64,000 nt of DNA from Marthasterias glacialis (lineage: Eukaryota > Echinodermata > Asteroidea > Forcipulatida > Asteriidae). Numbering within the stretch: the stretch's first letter is position 1; each line of letters starts with the position of its first letter. The notes beneath the pieces were generated by a model that saw only the letters and a program-made list of their open reading frames with translations, did not search any database and was not told where the DNA came from. The position numbers and the translations under genes are program-made. Location of the stretch: NCBI GenBank assembly GCA_911728455.2, contig OU452230.1:3705256-3769255 (forward strand), in the 5' to 3' direction. Below, one piece after another: positions 22,423-33,770 of this stretch.

Positions 22423-24681
22423 GTAAGAATTGATTAAAACTGCCGTCCCATTTCCCCCCGTGTTACTTGTGTTCGGCGGGTTGTCTTAATCAGACACGTA
22501 CCAAATGACACAATCTCATCAGATCACTTGAAAGGAAACATTTAAAACATGGACCGCTTGCCCCGGGGGCTAGAGGAATCAATTGGGAAGGAAGCAATAT
22601 TGTGACGAGCGCCAAACTCGTAAAAGACGTATCAATCTGGTATCAATGCACGAGAATCGACAAGGTCGATATGGCAATGCTCTTAGTCTGTCTTCCTCGT
22701 TCATTTTCGCAAACAAAATCTACAGTTACGGTAATTCATTCTTAATTTAAAAAAAAAGGAGGATCGCATAAACAGACCGACGGCTCTTTCATCATGAGCT
22801 GACTCTTGAAGTATCGTCACGGTCAGTGTTGGAAGATGAGACAATGTTACATGATAATTATACAGGAAAGAAACAAACATTAGTTATATTCGGACATGAA
22901 GAAGCCGTCGGGCGTTATGATAGTTTTGTTAAACTTAAGTACGACCATGAAAGGAAATTGACTGTTAGAGAATACAAACACTTGCGTTCAAGTATCAGTC
23001 TGTCTGTCATATGCAGCAATCTCTTCCCCCCCCCTAGTTTTCTTTGTAGCACAGGAAGAAAAAATCAAAAAATTCTGTCAAGAAAATGTGGTCCGGTGAT
23101 CGTATTACGGTAATATTAACTGTTGGTTGATTCTGCAGCTTCATCGCCTACAAAGTGCCGGGCAAGGAACGGGTCACATGGCAGCTTCTGTTCCTGTGCA
23201 ACCGGACTGGGATTTGAGCAAATGAGAAATGCGAAACCCCTTTCATTTCCTATGTGGCGGACCCTGAACTGTTTTGATTGAAGAAGAAATCCAATGAGTC
23301 CGGCTGTGTTGGGTAAAGTTAGACTCTGTTTCAGTATACGGGGGTAGCGAGGCAACCGTTACAATTCCGTCTTCAATCCTTCCTACACCAACATGTTGAA
23401 TCGCTGGTGTCAGTTGAACAAAACGCCGTTCGTTTTGCTTATAGGCTATTATATGCAAACACGTGGGAACTGTGAATATTTTGAAGTGAAGACCCCCAGC
23501 GCCAAGCTGTGTCTCGATTTGATTGTTTTAATAAAGCAGAGTGAAAAGTCTTGCCGACCTGGATATGGGTCAAGATTCAGAGAAGGGTATTTCTTATTGG
23601 TTGACAGTGCAAGGCCAACAAACGTATTCAAATAGTTCCTGGTTTGTAAACTGTTTGCCGCCGTGTATTGATGTCTTTTCAATAACGTTCAGTTTGCCCT
23701 CAGTTGACTCTGCAAGGTTTGTGACAAAAAGGTCACCCACAACGCTCAGAGAAAAGACGACGAGCTGCTGCTCAGAGGTAACAGGCGACCCCGTTCACAC
23801 AACCAATGTAGCGTCATTACTTATTAACATAATCCAGGGGTGGATGAATCTTTCATTTCATGACACGATACCAATCCACTACTGGCTGCCATTTAGACGT
23901 TCAATAGATAACTGTGGACATCCTTAAAAGGGTTTCGCTGTAAAGCTTTCGGCTGACTTAAGTTGCTGTCAGATTCATCTCAGGTTGAAAAGCATCTTAT
24001 AGACATACGTGGTGATAGGATGATACTGTGTTCAACACCCAGGGTAAAGTTTAAATAATGTACGGACTGTTCAACTGTGTGGAATCTAGTGTCATAAGAA
24101 GCTATGCAAATGGACTTAAGAAGTCACTATTACTGCTGAATGTACCACGGCACACGGGGATAAATTCATATATAGTTAACACCCCGACTTCAAAATTGTC
24201 TTTATGTTCAGAAGAGAACTCGATCTAGCTGGTTGTATTGTCAGCACTGGACATTTGATCCTTCCGAAACATTAATCAATGCGTAGCTTTATTCTAATTA
24301 ACACAAACATGTAACAGGTGTGTCCTCCATTATACCCTAGGAAAGAGGACATAACTGCTTCTGAAAACGGCATTCTTCCGACAGATCTTGTTGCCTAAAC
24401 AACGGCATCACTCGTATTTTATATTCTTATTTAATATTAGCGAATGTGATGGGAACTCTATGTGAGGGATCAAAGCTCAAATAACGAAATATAAAGAGAC
24501 GTCTTACAATCAAGCGCGGATATTTGTGCTACTGTAAGCACCAATTTTCGCTCACTGTAAGCAGCCATAAAATAATCGCCTGACAGGACTCCCATATTTG
24601 GCGGAACTACACAGGTGATTATTTGATAAAGAACAAACAAACTTAAGTGGCAAACTTTAAAAAAAACTAAAAATCAGTGAG
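22423..24681. other. Intergenic, several long ORFs without support
   Basis: Plus-strand ORFs at 22826-23113 and 23541-23927 have protein-like stretches (for example TLVIFGHEEAVGRYDSFVKL) but no domain I know and no clear splice pairs. They might be exons of the gene suspected at 22.25 kb. Otherwise nothing is recognised. Confidence 0.35.
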
Positions 24682-24786
24682 TTGATCAGATCAAGGGGCA
24701 AGGAGATTCATAGTGTTGGTCCACAGCATCTGAGTGGACTGCAAAACACAGGTTATTTTGCTGTTGGAAACAACTGCAACAACAGC

Positions 24787-24835
<49 letters not shown>

Positions 24836-24936
24836 GCAACAACAGCAACAACAGCAACAACATCAACAACAACAACAACAGCAACAACAGCAACAACAAC
24901 AACAACAACAACAACAACAGCAACAACAGCAGCAGC

Positions 24937-24972
<36 letters not shown>

Positions 24973-25290
24973 AACAACAACAACAAAACAACAGCAGCAG
25001 CAGAAGCAGCAGCAACAACAACAACACAACAACAAAAACCCGATATTCTAAAGTATCGACTAACTGATGATGTCAAAGGGCAAGAAGATTCATAGCGTAA
25101 GTCCACACCGCCTGAGCAGACGTCTCAGAATGGGCTGCACTACACAGGTCATTTTGTTGTTGTTGGAGAATAGACAATTACAAGTAGCCAACTCGAAGTA
25201 AGGACCAGAAAACGATATTCTGAAGTATCAACTATAGCTGATGATATCAAAGGGCAAGAAGATTCAGGTTGTTTGTCCACACCACCGTCT
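24682..25290 (+). repeat. Triplicated ~100-bp unit
   Basis: Three related blocks start near 24690, 25068 and 25245. Each contains AAGGGCAAGAAGATTCA or a one- to two-base variant and then a TCCACAC/CCACAGC segment. The first two also share CTGAG, a GTGGACTGCA/GGGCTGCACT segment and CACAGGTTATTTTG/CACAGGTCATTTTG. The microsatellite at 24769-25036 has expanded between blocks one and two, and a short GTTGTTGTTGG relic is left in block two. Confidence 0.65.
24769..25036. repeat. AAC/CAG trinucleotide microsatellite
   Basis: About 270 bases of CAA units with interspersed CAG and a few ATA interruptions. Trinucleotide periodicity opens most frames on both strands (poly-Asn, poly-Thr, poly-Gln, poly-Leu, poly-Val). 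The 137-codon poly-Asn ORF over it lacks any supporting structure and should not be read as a gene. Confidence 0.95.
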
Positions 25291-26534
25291 GACTTTGATG
25301 ACTGGGGAATCTCAAGTTACGGGTTGCCTTTCTCCACCTTCTCATCCAGCTGACTTTTGTTCACGCCTGTAGTGTGATTTGCACTAAAAAAAACATGGAG
25401 ATGAGATGAAGAGCATGACCAAGGGATATACTGGCAAAACTATGCAAGGCAGGATATAATGATGCGAAGGTGACTGATACATCCGGGACCCGAAGTGGTC
25501 AACCAATCGTACCCCCTGTGGGAAATACGTCTGCACACAGCTTGACATGACCTCAGCTGTTTATTGCTATTGGCTGAGCGTTGGCGGTTCGGCCTAGCCC
25601 ACCAGCGGCATCCTCCCAGAAGTCTTTCCCCAAATGTTAATGTGATTACTGATGTAATCATAATAATAGTATAGTATTCCTGCCCCAATATAAAAGGTAG
25701 AGTGAAGGCTTATACCTTGAACATGTCTTATGGGAAGTCGAACGCTTGAGGCACGTCGTGCATGGGTATCATTGTCAGTATCATCTGTGGCGAGTAGACT
25801 GTGGTTTGATAATGGCATCTATAGACGTTGCTCACGATCTGGCCGTCTTGGTTTTCGCTTGACAACTCAGGAAGTCTGGCTTTGGATACCCCAATTTCAA
25901 ACATCGGCTATTATTCTATCACTAAAAATGTGAATAATGCCCGTGTCTTAAAATAGACTCCGAGTGGTGTCCATGTCATCACCTGACTGAAAAGTGCATT
26001 GCAAAGATGGCCATCGGCGTGGAAATCTTTGGAATGAAACTCTCCCGTAACAAAAAGTTGTGTGTTTTTGTGCGGTTGTTTTGTCTAACTGTTGTTGTTT
26101 GCGGAATCAGATGCAAACAGCCTTTAATCATTATCCAAAGCGCGTACAATTTGATATCAGTAACATTCTTAGCTGGATGCTTGATAAACTCGAACCGTCC
26201 ATCATGATTCAGTTTAAACTCTAAATTTGTCAGGAAAAATGTTTGAATACTTAGACTACATTCCCAGTTTGTGAAAACTAGTCGCACAGCCAAGAGGGCT
26301 CAAATCAAATACAATTACAGGAGTGAATAAACAGAGGTAACCCCGTTCGCATGTTGATTCTGTCCCACACATCTCAAACATTTGCATGCATATACACTAA
26401 AGGCCGCAGTGTGTTTTGTAGCATTGTTAAACACCATGTGGTGATACCAGCTTTTGTACATCAGCGACTGTAGAAATAATAAATACTTCTGTTTATTGCT
26501 TTATTTTATCAAGCAATAAACCACAAGGGAAACT
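25291..26534. other. Intergenic, one possible core promoter
   Basis: At 25685-25712, CCAATATAAAAGG followed by TAGAGTGAAGG gives a TATAAAAG box, with an inverted CCAAT (ATTGGCTGAG) about 115 bases upstream. No ORF with a plausible product follows. Nothing else is recognised. Confidence 0.3.
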
Positions 26535-26739
26535 GACCTGGGTAAATATTCATTAAATTGGGGGGGGGGGGGGTGAACAACGAACACTTGACTAGAATGT
26601 GATTTGAACCAGCAACCTCCGGATTAACGTACTGGTGCTCTACCAACTGAGCTATCTAGTCCTAGTGTTGTCGGTCTCCCTATTTTGTCAATGAGTTTGT
26701 TCGGGTTGCCAGTCAGAAGCATTGCAACCTAAAACCGTC
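26535..26739 (-). mobile_element. tRNA-derived repeat (SINE-like), minus orientation
   Basis: Read on the minus strand it runs from CTTCTGACTGGCAACCCG through AAATAGGGAGACCGACAA into a tRNA-like body at 26590-26661, then a C-rich tail and TTTACCCAGGTC. The tRNA-like part has a perfect 7-bp acceptor pairing (GACTAGA/TCTAGTC), the box A TAGCTCAGTTGGTA, a GTT anticodon position and GGTTCAAATC. Its anticodon and T stems are mispaired, so it is not a functional tRNA gene. The same leading and trailing sequence occurs at 60520-60659. Confidence 0.75.
26560..26573. repeat. Poly-G run
   Basis: A run of 14 G in the tail of the tRNA-derived repeat, expanded from the CACCCCC found in related copies. 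It is a likely site of assembly or replication error. Confidence 0.9.
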
Positions 26740-26792
26740 ACGCAACCAGGAATGGCACCCAAGCTTGCGATATCCTGGGAAGAGAACATTAA

Positions 26793-26890
26793 GGCCGAGT
26801 AGCTCTGTTGGTAGAGCGCCGGCGAGTTAATCCAAAAATCACAGGTTCAAATCCCGTTGAGTCAATTTTCCTTTGCTCATCCCCAAATTT
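26793..26890 (+). mobile_element. tRNA-derived repeat (SINE-like), plus orientation
   Basis: Box A GTAGCTCTGTTGGTAGAGCG is followed by GAGTTAATCC (GTT anticodon position), GGTTCAAATCCC (box B) and the tail GTCAATTTTCCTTTGCTCAT. The acceptor ends do not pair. It is a relative of the minus-oriented copy about 130 bases upstream, so the two tRNA-like bodies form an inverted pair. Polymerase III boxes are largely kept. Confidence 0.7.
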
Positions 26891-27554
26891 GCTTCCATTT
26901 TTAAGTAAAAATAAGCTAATGCTTTCATTTTTTTTTCAATTGACATCAGAAGACAGAACTTCTCTTTTCGGCATCGTATTTAATTTGTTTTCACTGAGGT
27001 TTATAGACAGTAATTTTTGTTCTTGCAAATGGCTGGTTGTATTTCGTATTATCTTCAATTGAACCTTTCAGGAATTGTGGCACTAAATTTGATTCTTTTC
27101 AGTGGTCGTTTTAAGGTTCATTGATCTAAAATGCTGATTATATTCATGGAACATCATTATTATCAACCGAGGCTGCTTATCCTATTCGGGTATACACAAG
27201 ATGACAACTAAATTATTGTACAGTGATCCACAAAAAAAGTAATAAATAATAAATCAAAATGAATAAAAAAAATGTTGGAAAATAATTGATAGTGATCGGG
27301 TAAGCAGAGAAACCTTTACATATAATTGAAACAAACTTTCGAAACCCCTCAAAACACCCAAATGTTGAACTTGATGTTATTAATTCATTTAGCTTAAAAC
27401 TTTTAAGTATTGAAAAGACACGGTGTCTGTTAAAGCAATGCAATAGTGTACACAATTGATAAGGATGGTGTGTGTTTATCAATGTACGTATTGATCAAAT
27501 CAAGTGGATTGCATAACATCTTAATCATTTTATAGTTTACAAGGTCTTCACTGA
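26891..27554. other. Intergenic, AT-rich
   Basis: AT-rich sequence without recognised genes or repeats. Confidence 0.6.
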
Positions 27555-27788
27555 ATACTTTCAGTCCCAACTTTTTGTTCACAGCATCAATACCTCCTCA
27601 GCCCATTCATTGATAGTACTATTGCCGTCACTCGATCACCCATCACCGTCAACACGGAAAGGTTTGAAGCAACTGGCTTGAGGATGATTGCTGCGGCTTC
27701 CGCCGGCCACTCAGAAGACTTCTGTACTGTGGAGTGCCTTCCCTCGAGAGGCTCTCAAATCCTCATAAAGGAAGGTGTTAATAGCTAA
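27555..27788 (+). CDS. Open coding-like segment in GC-richer island
   Basis: The frame is open for 77 codons to a TAA, without an early ATG. It passes through TIAVTRSPITVNTERFEATG and MIAAASAGHSEDFCTVECLP. An acceptor-like ACTTTTTGTTCACAG lies near 27595. The complementary strand is also open for about 55 codons across the same bases. The segment is clearly richer in GC than its flanks. It could be a terminal exon, a retroelement relic or another repeat. I do not recognise either translation. Confidence 0.22.
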   Translation: MLSVPTFCSQHQYLLSPFIDSTIAVTRSPITVNTERFEATGLRMIAAASAGHSEDFCTVECLPSRGSQILIKEGVNS

Positions 27789-29634
27789 GAGCAGCAAAAA
27801 TCATGCAGTTGGTATGGTGCTTATCATTTTAAGCTGACCCTCTGGTGGTTTCATCTGGTGAGTCCTCGTCAAAAGAAAATCTTGCAACGAGAATGAGCTG
27901 AAATATTATATTAAAGTGAAAATAGTCTTCTTTGATGCCATGAGTAGCACGTACTTTAAGTCCGCTGTGAATGAGGATGCCAGAAACGACCCCTTCACTG
28001 TCATTTAATTAATCACAGTGGTGGGGTCTCTCGTGGCAATTGTTTCAAGAATTAAGCTTGGCTAACGCGTGGAAGTTTTCAAAAGGTCGAATCCTTTCAA
28101 CTCAGTCATAAAGGTTGACCTTTGAAAAAATTGTTTTTTTTTTCTTTTTAGAAAGTTACCAATTCATGAAATGTAAAGCTTTTTTTGGATAAAGAATATG
28201 TGGTTTGAAAATCCAGTAAAACTTATGTAATAGCACGGCAAGACGTGCAAAAACCCCACCACTGAGGATTTAAAGCTTCACACATACAACAGGCAGTTTA
28301 GTGTTTAAAGTTGACGCTCTATTTAATAATCTTTGTTCGGGTCTACAGACAGTGCACTTTCCAAATTTAATCTAATTCCCCAGATAAAACGGAGAGCACT
28401 ACCCACTCCATTTAAGTACGAGGATCGGTGCATTGAAGCACACACCCACCAAATCAAGTGGAGAAACCGTCCTCCCTGTTTCACGAGCAAAGTCTAGATC
28501 TGGATCCCAAGCTTGAATCCAAACTAAATTGATTGTTTCCCACACTGTCAGCAGGAGGTTTTCATCCTACTACATCCAGCTCACCCTTTAAGTTGACTTC
28601 TAACAAATCAAGTCATGTGAATGAGGCAGAAGGGTAAGATCCACCACAGAGATTCCCCGACTGTCAACTCGCAATTATCTGGACTCTCCCCTGCAGAAGT
28701 CATCCAGGTGTGAAGACGATGCCGCAGACCGAAGATGACATCCGCGGCAAGCTCCGCGGGAGGAAGAGGAAATGTTTGGCGAATCAATCATCAATGTTAG
28801 CGGCAGGAATTCTTAATAAACCTTGAAATATTGACAAAAATGCCGGGAACGTCGCTCTTACAACGTCGACTATTTCAACAGACAAAATAAAACAAAAGAG
28901 TAAATCCTACTTCTCCCTCATACATAAGTTATGTTTATAGCTGCACTACATTCCAGTCTATCTAGGTTTTTAAGGATTGATTTAAGAATCGATGAAGTGG
29001 TAAATATGATGGTTATTTCAACTGAGAACGACTGGCACTCAAAATTCGCAATCCTTGTCACATGTAGTTGAGGCAGCTCGTCATTTACGCTAGGCCAGCT
29101 GGTCGTTCAACCGAATTCCTCTTTCTATTTCGGGAGTTGATGATGTCAAGATTAACTACTTCATCGTTCCGAGGCGTTTGTCTTGAGGAGGAACAATAAC
29201 GCAAACCGACAAACAAACTTGTCACAGATGATCTGTTTTTCTCAACAGGTTATGAAAACAGGATATCTCTGAATTCACCCGTACCTATAATTGTATACAT
29301 GCGGTGATTACTTCGGATCACTTCAGTTTGACAAAACGGTCATCGTCAACACTGCGGTGTGCTTGTTTCCTCTCTCAAGTCCACCCACATCTTCTGACAT
29401 CCAAGACAGTTTACACCTGGGTGAGAATTCTTGTCGGAGCAACTGAATGTGTTCATTAGATATTTACAGATGCTCTTGTGTTTTTTACTGGCTTAATTAT
29501 TTGAGAATACATTCTTCTCTTGAAATATCACAACAGCTGGCAGTCGAATTTAATGAAAACCGAGATATTTTTATTGATGATTTTTCTTTTTTAATATATA
29601 ACCCGTTGGATGTAGGACTCCGAGCCCCCCCCCC
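27789..29634. other. Intergenic, GC-richer patches, no supported gene
   Basis: GC-richer patches at about 28430-28780 break the AT-rich background, but all frames contain stops. A consensus donor (CTG/GTGAGT) lies near 27858 without a convincing open exon. Confidence 0.45.
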
Positions 29635-30037
29635 CAAACTGTTTTGTTATACCATGGTATTAGATGGTGCATTTTTATTGGTCGAGAACCAATCACGTGA
29701 CCTAATACAAAATTTCATGTCTTCCCAAAAAAGTAATGTTGTCGGGGTCCTTTACCTAGATCTTCCTCAGAAAATTCATTTCATCGTCCCCATTGATATA
29801 TATATTTGAAGTTAGCAATACACCCGAGAAAGAGGTAGGTCATGTCACCCGCGTTCATTACCTAGTTCGTTCTCAGAACATTATTTCACCGTCCCCATTG
29901 ATCTGTACAACCACATTAGGTACTAGAGAAAGAGGTTACTTTTGTTGAATTGAATATTGTCGTCTGCAATTTATGTCGGTAAGGGCCTTTTTAACAATCC
30001 TGCAATCTAATACCATGGTATGACAAAACAATTGTTG
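29635..30037. mobile_element. Inverted-repeat element with ATACCATGGTAT arms
   Basis: The left arm (TGTTTTGTTATACCATGGTA onward) at 29635-29672 is the complement of the right arm TAATACCATGGTATGACAAA at 29997-30037. The arms are about 35 bp and about 330 bp apart, with AT-rich non-coding filler that contains an internally repeated CATCGTCCCCATTGAT-type motif. The right arm runs directly into the palindrome at 30028-30173, suggesting one compound or nested element. Confidence 0.65.
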
Positions 30038-30173
30038 TCTGCTGTGATATGTGGTCCATGCTGTTTTGGACACCCTCGGGGGGCAGATGGCACCCTCGGC
30101 TTCGCCTCGGGTGCCATCTGCCCCCTCGGGTGTCCAAAACAGCATGGACCACATCACAGCAGACAACAATTGT
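30028..30173. repeat. Near-perfect ~146-bp palindrome
   Basis: The left arm begins ACAATTGTTGTCTGCTGTGA and the right arm ends TCACAGCAGACAACAATTGT. The arms are about 70 bp, separated by only about three bases (TTC), with one 2-base indel and two CCCTCG/CCCGAG differences. The inner half is GC-rich. Both strands read as similar ORFs because of the symmetry, so those ORFs are not genes. Such a palindrome can form a very stable hairpin or cruciform. Confidence 0.92.
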
Positions 30174-30440
30174 ATAACAACGGAGTGAGAACAGAAATGG
30201 TAGCTCTCGCTTATATTATTAACAGAATAATTATAATGTGCACCACTTTTTTTTTAAACATTTTTATTTTGATTTAGCCTACATCCCTCTGTAAACTGTT
30301 TGTAAAAATATTTAGATGCACTTTCAGACTAACTTAGTTATTAGTTTATGTGGTGGATTCGAGGTAACAGTTTTACGGAGCCCCTGCAAAAGATTAATTA
30401 ACATAAGTTAATGAACACAGAAATAATTTGAGTTCTCCAT

Positions 30441-30750
30441 TTTGTGCGCTCGAATTCAATTCGTGAGCCCGAAATAAAGTATTTCGAGTGCTCGAAATTA
30501 TTTCGCGCGCTATTTCGAGCGCACAAAATGATTTTGAGCGCACAAAATGATTTCGAGTGCACGAAATACCTCATTTCGAGCACACAAAATAAATTCTCTC
30601 GAGCGCACGAAATGATTACGAGCGCACAAAATGTCATATTTCGGGTGCACGATACGATTTGGAGCGCACCAAATAACCTTTTTCGAGTGCACGAAATGAT
30701 TTCGTGAGCAGTCGAAATCATTTCTTGCGCTATTTCGAGCGCACGATTTG
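30441..30750. repeat. ~20-bp minisatellite with TTTCGAGCGCAC units
   Basis: About fifteen degenerate units of the type ATTTCGAGCGCACAAAATG in both senses, with partial palindromes such as ATTTCGTGCGCTCGAAAT. CpG-containing hexamers recur throughout. Three overlapping ORFs on both strands are products of the periodicity. Confidence 0.85.
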
Positions 30751-30803
30751 GTTTTCATCATTTGTCCCTCTAGGAGATCCGAAGTAAAGCATAGGAAGCT
30801 GAC

Positions 30804-30810
30804 CCCCCCC

Positions 30811-30841
<31 letters not shown>

Positions 30842-30862
30842 GAACAAAAGAAAAAAAAAGTT
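30804..30862. repeat. C run and A/G-rich low-complexity tract
   Basis: A short C run followed by A-rich and AAAGAAAAG-type sequence. Length variation is likely. Confidence 0.85.
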
Positions 30863-31867
30863 ATTACTCTTTCACAACTTGTAATCAACATAAAAAATAA
30901 AAGAAATCAACCCCGAGAAACGTAACACTGAATCCATGCATTCTGGGTACTCAACGCTGTCACTGACCACCGACTAACGGCCTGTAAGTCTCCACCTCCG
31001 CAAACCTCTCACCATCGAGCAAGATGCTCCAACCAACAGCAACAACGAGAGAAACGACCTGGGTGATAATGAGCTTACGAAAAAGCTTTTAGCTTTTGCC
31101 ACATTCGACAAGATCCGTGAAATGTGACAAAGACATGGGGAAGCTTTTTTTTCTGTCTTTCTCGTTGTGTTAAAGGAATTGAAATTAGTTCCGTTTCAAA
31201 CACCAGTATAGTTGTTACGTGTGTTAATAATGCAGACCCCTGTGTAGAGAGGCCTTCGCAAGGGAACCCTGATATATTAAGCAGTTGTCCAGCGTTGTAT
31301 TCGGGAGCAACATATTCATTCAAATTCTCTCGTTGTCAAGAAACAGTTTCTAACGCGTATCGATCTATTAAACGTACGCGTGCATGTGAACGGTTTTTGT
31401 GGCCCCTTTTATCATGTCGACCGTTTGATTGCTTATCAATATTTGTATTTTGCTTTGCTTTGCGTCCTTTCTTGTTGACTGTTGTTTACACAACTTGTTT
31501 GTTGGTTGAAGAAATATATCTTTTCAAAGTTCTTTTTCGGCAAAAAAGGCAACCTCTTTCACTTACATGTATTCGCATTGAAGCGACTAGGCCTATTTAT
31601 TTGAAACCGTCATTCATTTTTAATTTTATATAGTACAATATTCAATTAAACTTATAAAGCGTTCTCTGTAGCCATGCGAAATCGGCATTTAATTTAGCAG
31701 AGAAGGCGCAATCAGAGAAAAATGTTCGAGTGAAATGTTACATTGACGCAAAAAATCAATTGCTTACAAGTGAAATTTCGCGCAAAATAGAAAAGTGCAA
31801 CTTTTAACTTGGCCGCTTATATCATATAAAAAATACTCTCTGAGTCGATAATAAAGTGATGTATCCG
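30863..31867. other. Intergenic, ATG-less ORF only
   Basis: A 169-codon plus-strand open frame ends at 31633. It contains no ATG, shows no domain and has no splice support, so it is not called as a gene. Confidence 0.5.
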
Positions 31868-31975
31868 AGAATAGCTGAATGGTTTGTCCCCAACGTTTCG
31901 ACAATGTACGTTTTAAGTCATCATCAGTGTTACCATGGCAACCACATTCTGAAAAAAACCCATCTATACATCAGA
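31868..31975 (-). mobile_element. Possible retroelement tail fragment
   Basis: On the minus strand, CACTGATGATGACTTAAAAC followed by GTCGAAACGTTGGGGA resembles the recurring 3' tail of Penelope-like elements (a CTGATGA block, a short stem, then CGAAACGT). No coding part is attached. The match rests on family knowledge only, with no second copy in the window. Confidence 0.35.
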
Positions 31976-33149
31976 CCCCTGACCACATGGGCCTTGACTA
32001 TATTTAAGGTCAGTTTGTCTCGCTCACCTACATGAACCATACATGTGGGGGATCACTGGTATGACTTGACCTGAGTAACGTTGGGCTACCCTACAAAACT
32101 TGTAATGACGCGTACCAGTGCTGGCCGTTCTGTTTTATAACTATATGATCCGTGCTCAAGACAATTTTTAACTTGAAAAATGAATCCAAACGTTGAAGTG
32201 GTCTTTTTGTAGGATGACCAAAGTTGTTAACTAACAAATGAGATATCGAACGAAACAAGTCCAGCAACGAATAATAACAGAGTAATTAATATAAAAATAA
32301 AATAAGTAAATACAATTTTTTTTTATGGAGCACAGACTGCACAAACTCAGCTGGATGCCTTTCGAAACAGACACAATGCAGGTGAAATAGCGTTGTAATT
32401 ACAGCTGACTATTGGGTAACAGCAGCGGGAATGGCCGACGAACACATTTCCACGTAGGGTGGTTGGGCAGGATAATCGTTTAAAAAAAAAAACACAAACA
32501 AACATTTTTATAGCCATGTACAAGGTCAAAACGCGATTTATTGATTTTATTCGTTAATAAAATAACATGCTCTTTTAACTTTCGTTCGCTGAAATCAATT
32601 CATTTTCGAGCACAAATCCCAGGAGCGTGGATCATACATCTTGAAGCCTTGAATCGGAAATTAATCTAAGTGCTTTTATGTTATGTGCGCACAGGTTTTT
32701 GCTGATTTTATTTTCTATTAATTTTTGGTGAGGCAGGGTCGGCAGTCAAAAAAAAGTCAATAAGAAAAAACATTTTTTTTTGTGGTCAGAACCCGAAAAA
32801 GCTTGATAGGGAAACAAATTAAAAGGGACCTCCTTTAAGCTAACGCTTAAAAATTGTCTGTAGTGATCTGTCATCATGTTAAATTCATTTCAATCACAAT
32901 TTATACGAAATAAAACAAAAATAAAATAAAGCATAAACAATTGTAGCGAGGTATTCTTGAAAGTTTGATCACGGTTTGCAGCGTTTATTAACGACTACAA
33001 AACAATGATTTCCTCATGATTTGATCGCTTTATGGTCATTGAAATACCGAAACACGTTTCCCCTTTCTCTAAGCTCGCCCATTTCGTTGACCAAAGTCTG
33101 AGTCGAAGTCATAAAATAAATAAGTTATCGTCCCTTCTTACACTTTCAG
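31976..33149. other. Intergenic, AT-rich
   Basis: AT-rich, many homopolymer runs, no supported gene. Confidence 0.6.
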
Positions 33150-33204
33150 TATCAAGTTCACATAGCTACAGCGCTAGTGTTCGGTGTAGGTGTTAATTTA
33201 AAAG
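33150..33204 (+). CDS. Candidate 55-bp internal exon, membrane-like peptide
   Basis: A textbook acceptor (CCCTTCTTACACTTTCAG) and donor (AAAAG/GTGAGT) enclose 55 bases. Only one frame is open: YQVHIATALVFGVGVNLK plus one base. The peptide is hydrophobic and could be part of a membrane segment. The length leaves a phase-1 exit. No partner exons were identified, so this remains a splice-signal prediction. Confidence 0.28.
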
Positions 33205-33770
33205 GTGAGTATCGTACAATAAATTCCTAAGGGTTTACAGGAATTCCCCAGGGCAATCATAAGATAGATGAATTAAACACGATCTGACTTATTAAAAGTT
33301 CAGGTATTAATCTTTTTAAAGATTCCCACATCCTTTCTCACAATTTGTGACCAGTAACTGGATACTTTCGGATCCGTTTGGTTGTAGTGTTTGTCAGTCT
33401 CTATTTAGGCTTTCGATCTCTTCGAATTAGGGAACAGCACGTATTATATTTTCTTGTGTGAAAAATTAGCCGTTCATTGTGGAGTGAATAGATGATGGTT
33501 TGAACTGTCTTCGTAACAGGATCAAAATGAAGATGAAAGCCTATCCTTTATCTCAATGACGAACAGAGTAATTGTTCGAAACATCGGTAAAACTCATGCG
33601 GGTTTCAGAACCACACATACTCGTACAAGAGAGTAAAATACACGATGATACTGCAAACCTCCATCTGACTTAGAGTGCCAGATGCACCTGATTGAAATAG
33701 GACCAGAATAAGTATTCCTTCGAACCTGGGTTTGGTTACAGTGGGTTAAATGGCGTGGATGGTGGTGATT
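33205..33770. other. Intergenic, nothing recognised
   Basis: AT-rich sequence between the candidate exon and the inverted-repeat element. Confidence 0.6.

Noticed and set aside
24682..25095. 137-codon poly-Asn ORF and long poly-Leu/Val/Thr ORFs on the other frames
   Set aside because: All come from the CAA/CAG microsatellite. Every frame on both strands is open for the same trivial reason and there is no splice or domain support.
26590..26661. Functional tRNA-Asn gene
   Set aside because: The acceptor stem pairs perfectly, but anticodon and T stems are mispaired, position 33 is not T, and the body is embedded in a larger repeat found elsewhere in the window.
29936..30277. ORFs of 77 and 85 codons on opposite strands with similar peptides
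   Set aside because: The similarity is caused by the palindrome at 30028-30173.
31124..31633. 169-codon open frame
   Set aside because: Contains no ATG, no domain and no flanking splice sites. Open length alone is not enough.
31868..31975. Hammerhead ribozyme (CTGATGA ... GAAAC on the minus strand)
   Set aside because: The base pair required next to CTGATGA is not formed and no NUH cleavage site follows a third stem. Only a retroelement-tail resemblance is kept.
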